From the NCBI RefSeq assembly GCF_016908565.1, contig NZ_JAFBED010000001.1, positions 682,001-746,000 of the forward strand: a stretch of 64,000 nucleotides of DNA, in the 5' to 3' direction. Of the stretch, positions 1 through 7,787 are shown one piece after another. A program made the translations under genes and the position numbers. How positions within the stretch are numbered: position 1 is the stretch's first letter; each line of letters starts with the position of its first letter. Under the pieces are notes generated by a model. The model was not told the origin of the DNA and made no database searches. It worked only from the letters and a program-made list of their open reading frames with translations. This DNA is from Sutcliffiella tianshenii. GTDB taxonomy: Bacteria > Bacillota > Bacilli > Bacillales > Bacillaceae_I.

Positions 1-101
1 CGGGAGACTCCCAATTCCTTTGCGATTTCCGCTTGGCTGAAATCCTGTACATAATACATTTTTGCCACTTCCACTAGACGAGCCATTTTTTCATTCGACA
101 T
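1..101 (-). CDS. SorC/DeoR-family transcriptional regulator (N-terminal fragment)
   Basis: Only the first 34 codons are in the window; the gene runs off the left edge. The visible protein starts MSNEKMARLVEVAKMYYVQD and continues with SQAEIAKELGVSR, the helix-turn-helix that opens SorC-type sugar- or nucleoside-phosphate-sensing regulators, including Bacillus DeoR. The ATG at 101-99 is preceded by an AGGTGAG ribosome binding site. A cre-like site and a palindromic operator lie upstream, which suits an autoregulated, catabolite-repressed operon that continues outside the window. A deoxyribonucleoside function is an inference from the operator half-site and from the nearby nucleoside transporter. 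The effector domain is not visible, so another sugar-phosphate regulator remains possible. Confidence 0.75.
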   Translation of the reverse strand, partial: MSNEKMARLVEVAKMYYVQDFSQAEIAKELGVS

Positions 102-209
102 GTTCCACTCACCTAAATCTGAAATTATGTTCAATATAACGAGAATTTAATACGCTTCATTACGTGCTCTGGCTGTCGATTCTTAGAGGAAATAAAAGTA
201 AATATGCTC

Positions 210-223
210 AGTAAGCGTTTACA
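210..223. promoter_or_regulatory. candidate cre site (CcpA)
   Basis: AGTAAGCGTTTACA, read on the minus strand as TGTAAACGCTTACT, matches the cre consensus TGWNANCGNTNWCA at every defined position except the last. It lies about 110 bp upstream of the SorC/DeoR-type regulator start. Catabolite control of that operon is an inference. Confidence 0.5.
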
Positions 224-233
224 AATAAAATAT

Positions 234-252
234 TGTTCATGCGATATGAACA
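234..252. promoter_or_regulatory. palindromic operator, candidate SorC/DeoR site
   Basis: TGTTCAT and ATGAACA form a perfect 7-bp inverted repeat around GCGAT. A second half-site, TGTTCAAT at 129-136, is ATTGAACA on the other strand, which resembles the half-site I recall for B. subtilis DeoR. The position upstream of the regulator fits autoregulation. Confidence 0.5.
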
Positions 253-440
253 TATGTTTAATTCTATTATAAACCCACTAAAAATTCTGTCAATACAAGT
301 TATTCTTAATAGTCTAAAATTTATTTATTACTATAATTATAGAGGCACAAGCCATTTTTTTTGAAACCTATTAAACTGCCTATTCCTTTTCAAATAGGAA
401 ACATATATTACTAGAAACGACAGAAAGGATGTTTGTATGT

Positions 441-926
441 ATGGCACTTAGATTATTTTTGGCTATTCCGGGAATCCCCGGGAACTCCACTGTTATTCGG
501 TTTGAAGATTCTATTGAACTATTGACCTACTCGTTGAATTTCTTTAATTCCGTTACCTCTCAATCTTTGAGCACCTTTACTGCCTCAAGGGCGACTTTAA
601 GTCCATTGGTAATCACTAAACGGTCAGATAGATCCTCCCTCCCGCTATTATTTAACTTATTAACCGGCAGGACTATCAGGGAGATGACACTTTATGTTAC
701 GGATGATACCGGGGGAGATTTTCAAACACTATTCATTTTTACCTTAGAAAATGTTAAAGTTACACAATTCAATCAATCAGGTGAGGATGGGGCAGATTCC
801 CCTATGGAAACCATTAATTTCCGTTACACTAAAATCACTATTGAGTCAGACGCTTTTGATGCGAATCAAGTTCTAACTTATGATACTTCTACCAATAGAG
901 CCACCTTCAGTGATGGAGTAACATAA
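441..926 (+). CDS. orphan Hcp-family (type VI secretion tube-like) protein
   Basis: The predicted protein has 161 residues. It shows the landmarks of the Hcp family (PF05638-type beta barrel): an N-terminal strand MALRLFLAIPGIPG, then IELLTYS, then PLVITKRSDRSSLPLLFNLL, the helix TGRTIREMTLYV, FTLENVKVTQ and a closing ETINFRYTKITI. The length matches Hcp. I chose the ATG at 441 over the in-frame ATG at 429 because AGAAAGG ends at 428, so 429 has no spacing, and because Hcp proteins usually start MA. No signal peptide is visible. No other type VI gene is present, and Gram-positive bacteria are not known to have that machine. It is a single-gene unit ending at a terminator shared with the convergent nup operon. 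Its function is unknown; a phage-tail-like or self-assembling ring role is speculation. Confidence 0.8.
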   Translation: MALRLFLAIPGIPGNSTVIRFEDSIELLTYSLNFFNSVTSQSLSTFTASRATLSPLVITKRSDRSSLPLLFNLLTGRTIREMTLYVTDDTGGDFQTLFIFTLENVKVTQFNQSGEDGADSPMETINFRYTKITIESDAFDANQVLTYDTSTNRATFSDGVT

Positions 927-934
927 AAAACAAA

Positions 935-964
935 AAAACATACGTCCTAATGGATGTATGTTTT
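935..964. terminator. bidirectional intrinsic terminator
   Basis: AAAACATACGTCC and GGATGTATGTTTT pair around TAAT with one G-T wobble. T-rich sequence follows on both strands. The hairpin sits between the convergent hcp-like gene and the last nup gene. Confidence 0.75.
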
Positions 965-1004
965 CTTTGTTTGAAACCTATTCATTATGATTGTTACTTT
1001 CTAA

Positions 1005-1958
1005 TTATCTCTTACCAGAATCAAACGGTTCTCCCACAGCCTTTGGTGCTTGTGAAGACTTGGAGAAAATAATCAGTGCAACAAGTGTTACTACATACGG
1101 GAATACTTTCAGGATCACCGGCGGAAATAATGCCAATGATGGAATTACCTGTGATACGTTTGCGATGGTGCTTGCAAAACCGAAGAAAAGGGTTGCTCCA
1201 AGGATTCCAAGCGGCTTCCATTGTCCGAAGATCAGGGAAGCAAGAGCAAGGAAACCAAGCCCCGCTACCGTTCCGGAAAACTCGCCCCCGAATGTTACGA
1301 TGATGATGGCACCGGCAAGCCCTGAGAACGCACCCGAGATCATAACCCCGATATAGCGCATCTTTCTAACGCTGATACCGGCAGCTTCTGCAGCATGAGG
1401 ATGCTCCCCGCATGCTCTTAGGCGCAGTCCGAATGGCGTCTTATACAGAGCGATCGTGCTGATGATCAAGATGATCAGTACAATCCAGGTTGTACTATAT
1501 GTTTTAGTGAAGAACAGGCTTCCGATAACCGGAATGTCAGATAAAAAAGGAACGTCAAATGGACGCAAGCCATTGGAAATACGGATGTTCCCGCTTCCTG
1601 TAATATTCCGTGCAAGGAAAACCGTGATGGCACCGGCGATCATGTTGATGGCCGTACCACTGATGATCTGGTTTGCACTCAAGTTGATACTTGCAAATGC
1701 ATGCAACAGGGAGAAAAGCAATCCCACAAGCGTCGCTACAATCAAACCGATCCAGATGGCCTTGGGATCTCCCGGCATGGCTTCTTGCATTTTCATGATC
1801 ACTAGGGCACCAGAGAAAGAACCTACTACCATAAGCCCCTCTAGTCCGATGTTCACGACACCGCTTCGTTCACTGAATAATGCTCCTAAAGCTGTAATCA
1901 AAAGAGGGATTGTAAAAATAATTGCATACGGAGCTATTTGTTGTATGGTTGTCCACAT
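1005..1958 (-). CDS. nupQ: nucleoside ABC transporter permease (NupQ type)
   Basis: The 317-residue protein is very hydrophobic, with about nine membrane segments. It belongs to the BPD_transp_2 family (PF02653) and carries the conserved cytoplasmic stretch GLRLRACGEHPHAAEAAGIS that contacts the ATPase. It is the last gene of an operon in the order lipoprotein, ATPase, permease, permease, the same as B. subtilis nupNOPQ (yufNOPQ), which imports guanosine and related nucleosides. Its ATG lies 3 nt after the stop of the preceding permease and has an AAGGAGGGGG ribosome binding site inside the end of that gene, which suggests coupled translation. Substrate is inferred from synteny and family; a broader purine nucleoside range is possible. 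Confidence 0.88.
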   Translation of the reverse strand: MWTTIQQIAPYAIIFTIPLLITALGALFSERSGVVNIGLEGLMVVGSFSGALVIMKMQEAMPGDPKAIWIGLIVATLVGLLFSLLHAFASINLSANQIISGTAINMIAGAITVFLARNITGSGNIRISNGLRPFDVPFLSDIPVIGSLFFTKTYSTTWIVLIILIISTIALYKTPFGLRLRACGEHPHAAEAAGISVRKMRYIGVMISGAFSGLAGAIIIVTFGGEFSGTVAGLGFLALASLIFGQWKPLGILGATLFFGFASTIANVSQVIPSLALFPPVILKVFPYVVTLVALIIFSKSSQAPKAVGEPFDSGKR

Positions 1959-1961
1959 AAC

Positions 1962-3035
1962 CTATTCCCCCTCCTTGGCTTTCACGTTCGTGGATTGTTT
2001 GCTTTTACGTTTTTTGATCATAAAGCTGACAAGTCGTTCAATAAGAATACTTGTTGCTGCAAAGTAAATGATGATTGCGATAATGGAATCCGCAATTTCC
2101 GGCGGGATGTCTGTCATCGCGTTCATGAATCCGCGTCCGGAGTAAAGAAGACCGAAGAACACAGCTGCCAAAAGAACACCGATCCCGGTATTGGCACCAA
2201 GCAGTGCAACCGCAATTCCGTCAAATCCTTGAGTCGGCAGAATACCGATCTGGATACTGTTGGAGTTACCTGCATAATACGCCACCCCGCCAAGACCAGC
2301 CAGACCACCGGAGATCAGCATGGAAGTGATGACGCTGCGGTTTACCGCAATACCTGCATACTCTGCTGCGTCACGGTTGAATCCAACCGCCTTCAGCTCA
2401 TATCCAAGCGTTGTTTTATTGATCACAAAAGAAAAGACAATAACCGCTATGACTGCAAGGAATAAACCTAGGTTGATGTAAGACCCATCAAATGCTTCAG
2501 TTAAAAATGGAACTTTAAGGGATGCTGTGTCCGGAAGCTTCTTTGATTCCGTTTCTAAGAATTCCCCTTTAAAATAAGCTGGAACTGCATAATATACCGT
2601 CCAGTAAGCGATCCAGTTCATCATGATCGTGGATACAACCTCATGAACATTGAATCTTGCCTTCAACAGACCTGGGATGAATGCCCACAGTGCCCCACCG
2701 ATGAATCCGACAATGATCATTACCAAAAGCATGATTGGTTTTGGCGCATCAATGGATAAACCGATTGCTACAGCACAAAAACCACCAAATAGCATTTGGC
2801 CCGCAGCACCGATGTTGAATAGTCCTGTACGGAATGCAAATGCAACCGATAATCCTGTGAAAATCAACGGTGTTGCTGTTGCAAGTGTATTACCGGTCCT
2901 TGAGATGTTCTTCAGACCGCCTTCAAACAAGTATTGATATCCTTCTATCGGGCTGTTTCCCGTGATAGCCATTAATATCGCCCCTGCAATCAGTCCAAGA
3001 ACGACTGCAATCAGCGAGATAATTCCTGCTCTCAT
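1962..3035 (-). CDS. nupP: nucleoside ABC transporter permease (NupP type)
   Basis: This 357-residue integral membrane protein belongs to the same BPD_transp_2 family as the next gene, with which it should form the heterodimeric channel. Residues 1-30 form a first membrane helix. The loop around GYELKAVGFNRDAAEYAGI is the ATPase-contact (EAA-like) region. The start codon overlaps the stop of the upstream ATPase gene by 4 nt (ATGA), typical of translational coupling. The protein is somewhat longer than its partner because of a periplasm-side loop near residues 150-185, as is usual in the NupP/YufP branch. Confidence 0.88.
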   Translation of the reverse strand: MRAGIISLIAVVLGLIAGAILMAITGNSPIEGYQYLFEGGLKNISRTGNTLATATPLIFTGLSVAFAFRTGLFNIGAAGQMLFGGFCAVAIGLSIDAPKPIMLLVMIIVGFIGGALWAFIPGLLKARFNVHEVVSTIMMNWIAYWTVYYAVPAYFKGEFLETESKKLPDTASLKVPFLTEAFDGSYINLGLFLAVIAVIVFSFVINKTTLGYELKAVGFNRDAAEYAGIAVNRSVITSMLISGGLAGLGGVAYYAGNSNSIQIGILPTQGFDGIAVALLGANTGIGVLLAAVFFGLLYSGRGFMNAMTDIPPEIADSIIAIIIYFAATSILIERLVSFMIKKRKSKQSTNVKAKEGE

Positions 3036-4555
3036 TCGTCTTCCCCCTTCTTCACGCCTGCCATCATAAGACCGATCTCGTTTTCATTTGTGTCTTTTGC
3101 GTCCACGATACCAACGAGCTGTCCGTTATTCACGATAGCGATGCGATCCGATACATTTAATACTTCATCCAGTTCCAGAGATACAAGCAGAACGGCTTTT
3201 CCTTTATCTCTCTGTTCAATCAATCTCTTATGGATATATTCGATGGAACCTACATCCAGTCCACGAGTAGGCTGAACCGCGATCAACAGCGTAGGATCGA
3301 GTTCGATTTCCCTTCCGATGACAGCCTTTTGCTGATTTCCACCGGATAGGGATCTTGTAACGGAAACTGCCCCTTGTCCAGAACGGACATCAAAGCTTTT
3401 GATGATATTGTCTGCATGCTTTCTGATTTCAGAGAAATTCAACAGCCCTCTTTTTGAAAATGGCTTTTGATGGTAAAGCTCCAAAACCATGTTTTCTTCA
3501 ATGGTATAATCTAAAACCAGACCACGTTTGTGGCGATCCTCCGGAATATGGGCAATACCCTTTGCAATCCTTGAACGGATCGGAAGCTTTGTGATATCTG
3601 CTCCCTCAAAGGTGATTGTTCCGGAATCGACACTTTTCAACCCGGTGATGCTTTCTACTATTTCAGATTGCCCGTTTCCATCGACACCGGCAATACCAAG
3701 GATTTCCCCTTTTCTCAGTTCAAAGGACATATTTTTCAGTCCGAAAACGTCCTTGCTCTGTTTCACGGAAACATCATCCATTTTGAGGACGACTTCGCCA
3801 GGAGTACTTTCTATTTTGCTCACTTTGAAGTTAACTTCACGTCCGACCATCATCTCGGCCATCTTTTCCTTGCTCGTTGCTGCAACATCTACGGTACCGA
3901 TGGTTTTTCCTCTTCGGATGACCGTACATCTATCAGCCATTTCTTTGATTTCCTTCAATTTATGCGTGATGATGATGATGGATTTCCCTTCACCGATCAG
4001 GTTTTTCAGGATCTTCCCGAGTTCCAATATCTCCTGTGGTGTAAGGACCGCAGTGGGCTCGTCCAGAATAAGGACGTCCGCTTGACGATAAAGCATCTTT
4101 AAAATTTCTACACGTTGCTGCATTCCTACAGATATATCTTCTATTTTGGCATGGGGGTCTACATTAAGGCCGTACTTCACGGATAACTCTTCTATTCTTT
4201 TGCTTGCCGACTTTGTATCGAGCATGTAATAGTTGTGAGATTCAGAACCGAGAATGATATTTTCTGTAACGGTAAAGTTGCTCACTAGCTTAAAATGCTG
4301 ATGCACCATTCCGATCCCGAGCTTCGTTGCAACGTTCGGATTGGAAATTTTCGTTTCATTTCCGTTGATCTTGATGGATCCTCGATCAGGTTGGTACATT
4401 CCAAACAGGATAGCCATAAGTGTGGACTTGCCCGCTCCATTCTCCCCTAAGAGGGCATGGATCTCTCCCTGTCTAAGTTGGAGGGTAATATCGTCGTTGG
4501 CAACGATCCCGGGAAACTCCTTCCTGATATTGAGCATCTCAACTACATATTCCAT
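3032..4555 (-). CDS. nupO: nucleoside ABC transporter ATPase, double-domain (NupO type)
   Basis: The 507-residue protein carries two ABC cassettes in tandem, as in the RbsA/NupO class. The first has a complete Walker A (GENGAGKS, residues 38-45), a modified signature SVGMQQRVEILK and Walker B LILDEPTAVLTPQE. The second has a degenerate Walker A (VDGNGQSE), a signature LSGGNQQKAVIGREI and LLIAVQPTRGLDVGS. This asymmetry, with only one fully canonical ATP site, is normal for the family. A Rho-independent terminator separates it from the upstream lipoprotein gene, so it is probably expressed at a lower level. It should energise uptake through the two permeases that follow. Confidence 0.9.
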   Translation of the reverse strand: MEYVVEMLNIRKEFPGIVANDDITLQLRQGEIHALLGENGAGKSTLMAILFGMYQPDRGSIKINGNETKISNPNVATKLGIGMVHQHFKLVSNFTVTENIILGSESHNYYMLDTKSASKRIEELSVKYGLNVDPHAKIEDISVGMQQRVEILKMLYRQADVLILDEPTAVLTPQEILELGKILKNLIGEGKSIIIITHKLKEIKEMADRCTVIRRGKTIGTVDVAATSKEKMAEMMVGREVNFKVSKIESTPGEVVLKMDDVSVKQSKDVFGLKNMSFELRKGEILGIAGVDGNGQSEIVESITGLKSVDSGTITFEGADITKLPIRSRIAKGIAHIPEDRHKRGLVLDYTIEENMVLELYHQKPFSKRGLLNFSEIRKHADNIIKSFDVRSGQGAVSVTRSLSGGNQQKAVIGREIELDPTLLIAVQPTRGLDVGSIEYIHKRLIEQRDKGKAVLLVSLELDEVLNVSDRIAIVNNGQLVGIVDAKDTNENEIGLMMAGVKKGEDE

Positions 4556-4667
4556 ATAGCGATTCTCCCTTTTGAAGAGCGTATCCAGTAGGTTTTTTTA
4601 CCATTTGGACACACTCGAGTATTATTTTTCCAAGAGGACAGACAACTAACCTCTAACAATATAGGCA

Positions 4668-4698
4668 ACAAAAAAGACGGGACAACCCGTCTTTTTTT
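4668..4698 (-). terminator. internal terminator between nupN and nupO
   Basis: GACGGG-ACAA-CCCGTC is a perfect 6-bp stem flanked by A and T runs. In the minus-strand transcript it lies about 30 nt after the nupN stop. It should allow partial read-through and give more binding protein than transporter. Confidence 0.85.
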
Positions 4699-4726
4699 AT
4701 TACATTATCAGCTTGCTTTCTCTCTA

Positions 4727-5809
4727 TTACTTGATCAAGTCACCTTGTTCAGAAGCTACTTTCACTTCTCCGGACTTGATTAGCTCGAATACTTCATCAA
4801 CTTTAGAAGTTGTGTCTTCGCTTAGGTTCGGGTTCTCATCAGGAAGACCAACACCGTCGTTTTTCGCGTCGAAGATTAATGTTTCTCCACCAGGGAACTC
4901 TCCGTCTTTTTCAGCTTTGATCATATCAGCCGCAGCTTTGTCGATTTGCTTCATAGCAGAAGTAAGGATAACGGATTTGCCGTCAGCGTATACGCCTTCT
5001 TCGTATTGGTCAACGTCTACCCCAACCATCCATACGTTTTCGCCGTCTTGAACACGGTTTTTCGCTTCCGTGATCGCACCAACACCAACACCACCAGCTG
5101 CTGCGAAGATTACATCCACACCACGGTCAAACATTTGAGCAGCGATTTGCTGACCAGCTGCCACATCGTCAAAAGTTCCTTGATATACAACATTGTCCGC
5201 TTTGATTGTTACGTTTGTTCCAAGGTTTTCATTTGCATAAGCAAGACCTTGTTGGAAGCCCCAGTTGAATTTTTGTACTGGAGGAATTTCCATACCACCG
5301 ATGAATCCTGCTTCACCGTCTTTAAGCTCTAACGCAGTAGCAACCCCAGCAAGGAATCCTGCTTCATGCTCAGCAAAGAAGATGGAAACTGTGTTCTCTC
5401 CCACTACAGGATTGAAATCTCCATTATGTGGAGAACCATCGATTAAAACAAATTTAGCATCTTCGAATTGAGTTTGTGCATTGAAGATAGCTGTTTCAAA
5501 TTTAAAACCAGGAGTTACGATGAATTTGAAATCTGCATCGTACAGGTTTGTGATTTCTTTAATATAATCTGCTTCTAACGTTCCAGCAGGCTTTAAGTAT
5601 TTGTTTTTTAGGCCCAATTCTTTTGTAGCTTCTTTAATACCTTCCCAAGTACCTTGGTTAAAAGATTTGTCATCGATCGTTCCAGCGTCTGTTACCATCC
5701 CGACTTTAAATCCACCTTTATCTCCGCTGCCGCTGTCACTGCCGCAGCCAACTAAAAACAACATAGTTGTCATGACAGTAATGATTGTAGCTAGTAATCC
5801 CTTTTTCAT
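4727..5809 (-). CDS. nupN: BMP-family nucleoside-binding lipoprotein (NupN type)
   Basis: The 360-residue protein has a lipoprotein signal peptide with lipobox LVGC (Cys22), followed by a Gly/Ser-rich linker. The body matches the BMP/Med family (PF02608): KVGMVTDAGTIDDKSFNQGT near the N terminus, and the pocket segments GFKFETAI and GVDVDQYEEG. These proteins bind purine nucleosides for the cognate ABC transporter. It is the first gene of the operon, with its own promoter about 60 bp upstream and a terminator just after it. The ATG at 5809 follows GGGGGAG. It should sit on the outer face of the membrane and deliver substrate to the two permeases. Confidence 0.92.
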   Translation of the reverse strand: MKKGLLATIITVMTTMLFLVGCGSDSGSGDKGGFKVGMVTDAGTIDDKSFNQGTWEGIKEATKELGLKNKYLKPAGTLEADYIKEITNLYDADFKFIVTPGFKFETAIFNAQTQFEDAKFVLIDGSPHNGDFNPVVGENTVSIFFAEHEAGFLAGVATALELKDGEAGFIGGMEIPPVQKFNWGFQQGLAYANENLGTNVTIKADNVVYQGTFDDVAAGQQIAAQMFDRGVDVIFAAAGGVGVGAITEAKNRVQDGENVWMVGVDVDQYEEGVYADGKSVILTSAMKQIDKAAADMIKAEKDGEFPGGETLIFDAKNDGVGLPDENPNLSEDTTSKVDEVFELIKSGEVKVASEQGDLIK

Positions 5810-5866
5810 GCCTTAACTCCCCCAAAATTAAAAATTTATAGTAAATTGAAAACCCTTACTAACATT

Positions 5867-5895
5867 ACTATATTCGTAAACTTCCTATTTTTCAA
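5867..5895 (-). promoter_or_regulatory. sigma-A promoter of the nup operon
   Basis: On the minus strand TTGAAA and TATAGT are separated by exactly 17 nt, with the start point expected near 5860, about 50 nt before the nupN ATG. The rest of the 329-bp gap 5810-6138 contains AT-rich sequence and the GNAT terminator. I found no convincing purine riboswitch, and only weak CodY-like matches (four mismatches) near 5930 and 5950. Confidence 0.7.
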
Positions 5896-6094
5896 CATAT
5901 GTTTTTAAAAGATGAACAAAATTTCCTGATTATATTTTCCTAGTAAAATATTTTGTCGAAAATTAATAGATAAATAGCGAATTCCTTCAATGGCACCTGG
6001 TAGAATTTACATTTTATCAGGGTCATTTGCTACTGGGGTTTTGTCGAATCGGTGTCTATTTTTCACCCTGGAACAGTTTCATTTTCACATAATA

Positions 6095-6129
6095 AAACCC
6101 TATTGGAAAAAAGTTGTTCCATAGGGTTT
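6095..6129 (-). terminator. terminator of the GNAT gene
   Basis: AAACCCTAT and ATAGGGTTT form a perfect 9-bp stem around a 17-nt loop, 10 nt after the GNAT stop codon. The trailing T run on the minus strand is short (TTTTATTATG). Confidence 0.6.
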
Positions 6130-6138
6130 GCATACTAT

Positions 6139-6666
6139 TTAAACGATCACCTCCAACTGAAGATCACGTGGTTCACGGGCATAGATGGCCGGATGGATTT
6201 CCTTGGCAGGAACGCAACCCATCTTTCTATAGAAGTGTTGTGTTTCGACAGAAGGATGTGCACCTATGTATAGTTTGGTGGCACCCATCCTTTTTGCTAT
6301 CTCTTTGGTCCGATTGAACAGTTTCTCTCCAATACCCTGTCCCCTGCAGTCCGCAGACACATGAATATAGGAAAGCTCAAGGTAGCTGTCACCGGTTCCA
6401 AAGGGTTCTGGTTCAATACATGAGAAGCCCACAAGCTTTCCTCCCTTCATGATCGAAATCACTGCACCTCCACCTTCCGCTGCCTTTCTCAAATGTTCGG
6501 TAATCTTTCTTCTCTGCTCCATATCCCAATCGTCGATAAAGGAATCCTGTTGCTCCACAAAAACCCTGCTTTCCTGTACATAGACTTTTGTTGTTTGCTG
6601 ATAGCGGGTAAAACCCTCAAGGAAATCATCCGAAATCTCCTTACCCGTAAGTATTAGCATCTCCAA
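6139..6666 (-). CDS. GNAT-family N-acetyltransferase
   Basis: The C-terminal half is a GNAT fold. The acetyl-CoA-binding motif A is LSYIHVSADCRGQGIGEKLF, with the pyrophosphate loop RGQGIG, followed by GATKLYIGAHPSVETQHFYRKMGC, the usual motif B with its Y-x-K-x-G-F/C signature. The N-terminal part is unlike the classic families, so the acceptor substrate cannot be told. I chose the TTG at 6666 because GGAGAGGTGA ends 5 nt before it; the ATG nine codons upstream would place this ribosome binding site inside the gene. It is monocistronic and divergent from rluF. It is probably a cytosolic enzyme that acetylates a small molecule or a protein terminus. Confidence 0.8.
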   Translation of the reverse strand: MEMLILTGKEISDDFLEGFTRYQQTTKVYVQESRVFVEQQDSFIDDWDMEQRRKITEHLRKAAEGGGAVISIMKGGKLVGFSCIEPEPFGTGDSYLELSYIHVSADCRGQGIGEKLFNRTKEIAKRMGATKLYIGAHPSVETQHFYRKMGCVPAKEIHPAIYAREPRDLQLEVIV

Positions 6667-6791
6667 TTTCTTCACCTCTCCATTTGTAAGCACATCTATC
6701 TATATTGTATGATTAGTATATTCAAAAACAAACATATAAACATGTATATTCACTACGATTGAGAATATCGTAAAATTTTTCATAGAAGGAC

Positions 6792-7508
6792 GTGGGTACA
6801 CTGCGAATCAATAAATTCATCAGCGATTCTGGCATAGCATCCAGACGCGGGGCAGATAAGTTAATAGAAGAAGGCAGAGTGAAAATCAACGGCAAGGTAG
6901 CCAAGATCGGCGGGCAGGTGGAGCCTGGGGATGAAGTGCTGGTGAACGGGCAGCTCATCCGCATCGCCCGCGATAATGTATATATTGCCTTGAATAAACC
7001 GGTCGGCATCACCTGCACAACAGAGAAGCATGTAAAAGGGAATATCATCGACCTTGTCAACCATCCTCTGCGCTTATCCCATATCGGCCGATTGGACAAG
7101 GAGTCCGAAGGCTTGATCCTTCTTACGAATGACGGTGATATCATCAATGAGATCCTCCGCCCGGAAAATAGGCATGAAAAAGAATACATCGTCTCGGTCG
7201 ACAAACCGATCACACCTGAATTTGTGAAGCAGATGTCGGAAGGGGTAAAAATCCTCGGTACCAAAACACTGCCGTGCGACGTGGAGCAGTTATCAAAGTT
7301 CGATTTCAAGATCATCCTCACCCAAGGATTGAACCGCCAGATCCGCCGCATGTGTGCCGAGCTCGGCTATGAAGTATATCGCCTTCAGCGCACCCGCATC
7401 ATGAACATCGAGCTCAACAACCTCCCGATGGGCCAATGGCGCGACCTCAGCAAAAAAGAGAAAAAACAGCTTTTCGCTGAACTGAACTACGAACCAAAAG
7501 AATGGTAA
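6792..7508 (+). CDS. rluF: 23S rRNA pseudouridine synthase, RluF type
   Basis: The 238-residue protein has an N-terminal S4 RNA-binding domain ([20 protein letters not shown]) and a RsuA/RluB/E/F-type catalytic domain. The catalytic motif [17 protein letters not shown] contains the essential aspartate. [26 protein letters not shown] is the conserved C-terminal signature, and its arrangement is closest to RluF, which modifies U2604 and nearby bases of 23S rRNA. The only in-frame initiator before the S4 motif is a GTG at 6792, 1 nt after AGAAGGA; initiation at the CTG at 6801 has better spacing but is a rare start. It is followed by a 28-bp repeat and a strong terminator. Confidence 0.88.
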   Translation: MGTLRINKFISDSGIASRRGADKLIEEGRVKINGKVAKIGGQVEPGDEVLVNGQLIRIARDNVYIALNKPVGITCTTEKHVKGNIIDLVNHPLRLSHIGRLDKESEGLILLTNDGDIINEILRPENRHEKEYIVSVDKPITPEFVKQMSEGVKILGTKTLPCDVEQLSKFDFKIILTQGLNRQIRRMCAELGYEVYRLQRTRIMNIELNNLPMGQWRDLSKKEKKQLFAELNYEPKEW

Positions 7509-7517
7509 AAGATCATA

Positions 7518-7545
7518 GGGGCCAGACCCCTGTTGTTATGTAAAC
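7518..7545. repeat. 28-bp exact dispersed repeat, copy 1
   Basis: The sequence begins GGGGCCAGACCCC and ends TATGTAAAC. It is identical over 28 bp to 45383-45410. The first 13 bp resemble the arms of the long palindromes elsewhere in the window. It starts 10 nt after the rluF stop. Confidence 0.85.
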
Positions 7546-7550
7546 ATGAG

Positions 7551-7582
7551 AAAGAGGAAGCGCTCATCGGCTTCCTCTTTTC
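7551..7582 (+). terminator. terminator of rluF
   Basis: AAAGAGGAAGC pairs perfectly with GCTTCCTCTTT around a short loop, followed by TTCTTATAT. This 11-bp stem is a convincing intrinsic terminator. Confidence 0.85.
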
Positions 7583-7645
7583 TTATATAGAAGAAAAGTG
7601 ATCAATGCCAACAAATCTGTACAAATGCAAGAAAAACAAACTTTA

Positions 7646-7673
7646 TTGTATTTTCATGCATTTCATGTATAAT
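7646..7673 (+). promoter_or_regulatory. probable sigma-A promoter of potABCD
   Basis: TTGTAT and a perfect TATAAT are separated by 16 nt. The start point would fall near 7680, about 110 nt before the potA ATG. Confidence 0.6.
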
Positions 7674-7675
7674 TG

Positions 7676-7705
7676 TTTCGAATTTAATATTTTTAATTTT
7701 CGAAA
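7676..7705. promoter_or_regulatory. inverted repeat just downstream of the pot promoter
   Basis: TTTCGAA (7676-7682) and TTCGAAA (7699-7705) form an inverted repeat around an AT-only spacer. It overlaps or directly follows the predicted transcription start, a typical place for a repressor operator. The cognate regulator is not in the window. Confidence 0.4.
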
Positions 7706-7787
7706 TTAAAGAGCTTTTCTTTTGGCTGCATTTATAATAGAAAATTAACCTATTACAAAAATCATTTCGATACACAGGGAGGTTGCC

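Larger units (their letters stand above)
102..440. other. intergenic region between divergent regulator and hcp-like gene
   Basis: This AT-rich stretch of 339 bp holds the cre-like site, the TGTTCAT/ATGAACA palindrome and a further half-site TGTTCAAT at 129-136. A TATAAT hexamer at 332-337 could serve the hcp-like gene, but it has no good -35 element. I see no gene or RNA here. Confidence 0.5.

Noticed and set aside
247-260. Possible LexA/SOS box (TGAACATATGTTTA) upstream of the hcp-like gene
   Set aside because: It has the GAAC-N4-GTT core but lacks the final C of GTTC and both outer bases, and it overlaps the better TGTTCAT/ATGAACA palindrome.
441-926. A complete type VI secretion system around the Hcp-like gene
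   Set aside because: No sheath, VgrG, baseplate or ClpV gene is present; neighbours are a sugar-type regulator and a nucleoside transporter.
5920-5970. CodY box in the nup promoter region
   Set aside because: The best windows have four mismatches to AATTTTCWGAAAATT, which in AT-rich sequence is not meaningful.
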